A stretch of 7,458 nt of DNA from Clostridia bacterium (GTDB lineage: Bacteria; Bacillota; Clostridia; Oscillospirales; Oscillospiraceae), in NCBI GenBank assembly GCA_003245395.1, contig QKDF01000042.1, positions 1 to 7,458 on the forward strand, in the 5' to 3' direction. This document shows positions 6,799 through 7,458 of the stretch, in pieces. Numbering within the stretch: position 1 is the first letter of the stretch; the number at the start of each line of letters is the position of its first letter. The notes under the pieces were generated by a model. It searched no databases. It had not been told where the DNA came from and saw only the letters and a list, made by a program, of their open reading frames with translations. The translations under genes and the position numbers were made by a program.

Positions 6799-6806
6799 TG
6801 AACACA

Positions 6807-7385
6807 ATGGAGAAGATTCCAAATGACGGTCTGCGCAACAACGAGCATGTCCTCTGGCAGGGAAAGACCCAGCCGTTTCCTCTGCTGGACAGCGCGGGCC
6901 GATTTAAGCTGTTGTCCCTCTGGATTGGTACGGTCGTTGTCTCGGCATCGCTGCTGGTGGCTTATCTGCGGGGCAATGAAAACCCCGGCAAGGGCTTTAT
7001 CGCCCTGGTGACGGTCATTGCAGTCATCGTGATCCTCTCTCCCGTGCTGGAGCGGTGGAATCTGCAGGCGCAGCAATACTGGATCACCGACCAGCGGGCC
7101 GTCCTCATGACCCGAAACAAGACCATCTATTCCATGAATCTGGACAGCATCGACGATTTTCAGGTGGCTCATGGGGTGGCTGATCGGGAATGCCTGGTTC
7201 TGGGCAGTTGTCTGTTCGGAGAGGTGCGCAAGCAGCCCCGCTGGCGCAGCATCCACCCCAAGATCGACATGCAGTCCCACGATTCCCAGACCCGCGTGCT
7301 GGGTATGATTTTCTATTGTCCCAGCGATATCCACGCCGCAGCCGCATTACTTAAGGGGCGGTGTGGAAAGTCCCACGCCGCGTAA
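6807..7385 (+). CDS. Small membrane protein with a bacterial PH-like domain, function unknown
   Basis: 192 residues from the ATG at 6807. Seen: an N-terminal segment NNEHVLWQGKTQPFP (11-25), of the kind that opens many bacterial PH-domain (DUF304/bPH-like) membrane proteins; two membrane helices at about 35-54 and 63-83; then YWITDQRAVLMTRNKTIYSM (91-110) and LDSIDDFQVAHG (112-123). The pattern Y-x-(I/L)-T-x-x-R followed by an I-x-x-(F/V) strand is the usual start of the PH-like fold. The rest (124-180) would complete the beta sheet and end in a helix (SDIHAAAALLKG, 173-184). Both termini probably face the cytoplasm. Members of this group are widespread and mostly uncharacterised, so I propose no reaction or partner. 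It diverges from opp, has its own promoter and terminator, and appears to be a one-gene unit. Confidence 0.82.
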   Translation: MEKIPNDGLRNNEHVLWQGKTQPFPLLDSAGRFKLLSLWIGTVVVSASLLVAYLRGNENPGKGFIALVTVIAVIVILSPVLERWNLQAQQYWITDQRAVLMTRNKTIYSMNLDSIDDFQVAHGVADRECLVLGSCLFGEVRKQPRWRSIHPKIDMQSHDSQTRVLGMIFYCPSDIHAAAALLKGRCGKSHAA

Positions 7386-7400
7386 GAAAAGCAGAAACAT

Positions 7401-7445
7401 AAAAGAAGTGCCGCGGGGTTCTGCCTCTCCGCGGCACTTCTTTTT
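7401..7445 (+). terminator. Intrinsic terminator of the PH-like gene, possibly bidirectional
   Basis: A perfect 16-bp stem (7401-7416 with 7429-7444) with a 12-base loop begins 16 bases after the stop. The distal arm ends in TTTTT (7441-7445). The proximal arm begins with AAAA, giving a short T run on the minus strand as well, so it may also stop transcription arriving from beyond the window. Confidence 0.92.
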
Positions 7446-7458
7446 ATTCTGACTATGC

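Larger units (their letters stand above)
6353..6806. other. Divergent intergenic control region between oppA and the PH-like gene
   Basis: About 450 bases with no convincing gene. The half next to oppA holds the oppA promoter, an inverted repeat over its -35 box and a terminator-like leader hairpin. The half next to the PH-like gene is AT-rich and holds an extended -10 promoter. The middle (about 6525-6660) shows only a weak GCAGG/CCTGC hairpin (6571-6589), and I assign it no function. Open frames through the region lack ribosome sites and recognisable protein features. Confidence 0.8.

Noticed and set aside
6780..6806. TTG start giving the PH-like protein nine extra residues
   Set aside because: The strong AGGAG site lies between this TTG and the ATG at 6807, so the ATG is the start.
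6483..7458. Repeat CTGACTATGC at 6483-6492 and 7449-7458
   Set aside because: Both copies are intergenic, but many 10-base repeats are expected by chance in 7.4 kb and the second copy is cut by the window edge, so its true extent is unknown.
1..7458. CRISPR arrays, tRNA or rRNA genes, insertion sequences, phage or defence genes
   Set aside because: None seen: no spaced direct-repeat arrays, cloverleaf segments, transposase motifs or defence-family motifs. The window reads as a peptide-importer operon with two flanking genes.

Overview
The window is ordinary-looking chromosome of a GC-rich Firmicute. It is most likely a clostridial gut anaerobe of the Oscillospiraceae type. That guess rests on protein style only: a Ser/Thr/Ala-rich lipoprotein linker on the binding protein, Ami/Opp-like transporter subunits, a stand-alone ModE-like winged-helix protein, and strong AGGAG-type ribosome sites. 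The genus cannot be fixed from the sequence.

Layout. (1) Positions 1-341, plus strand: the 3' part of a ModE-type winged-helix DNA-binding protein, whose start lies outside the window, followed by a strong intrinsic terminator (349-381). (2) Positions 6352 down to 467, minus strand: a complete oligopeptide ABC importer operon in the order oppA-oppB-oppC-oppD-oppF. OppA is the lipoprotein that captures peptide outside the cell, OppB and OppC form the membrane channel, and OppD and OppF are the two ATPases. oppB to oppF are packed with overlaps or gaps of only a few bases. oppA is separated from oppB by about 100 bases carrying a perfect GC-rich hairpin, a layout that usually gives more binding protein than channel. 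(3) Positions 6353-6806: a divergent control region of about 450 bases. On the minus strand it holds a near-consensus promoter, an 8-bp inverted repeat over its -35 box, and a terminator-like hairpin with a competing smaller hairpin in the oppA leader. On the plus strand it holds an extended -10 promoter. (4) Positions 6807-7385, plus strand: a small two-helix membrane protein with a bacterial PH-like domain, closed by a 16-bp-stem terminator (7401-7445).

Together, most of the window encodes one peptide-uptake machine. The flanking genes are not obviously part of it: the ModE-like gene converges on the operon and the PH-like gene diverges from it. I found no novel multi-gene system. The most interesting signals are regulatory: the possible attenuator and operator in the oppA leader. 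Both are inferred from base-pairing alone.
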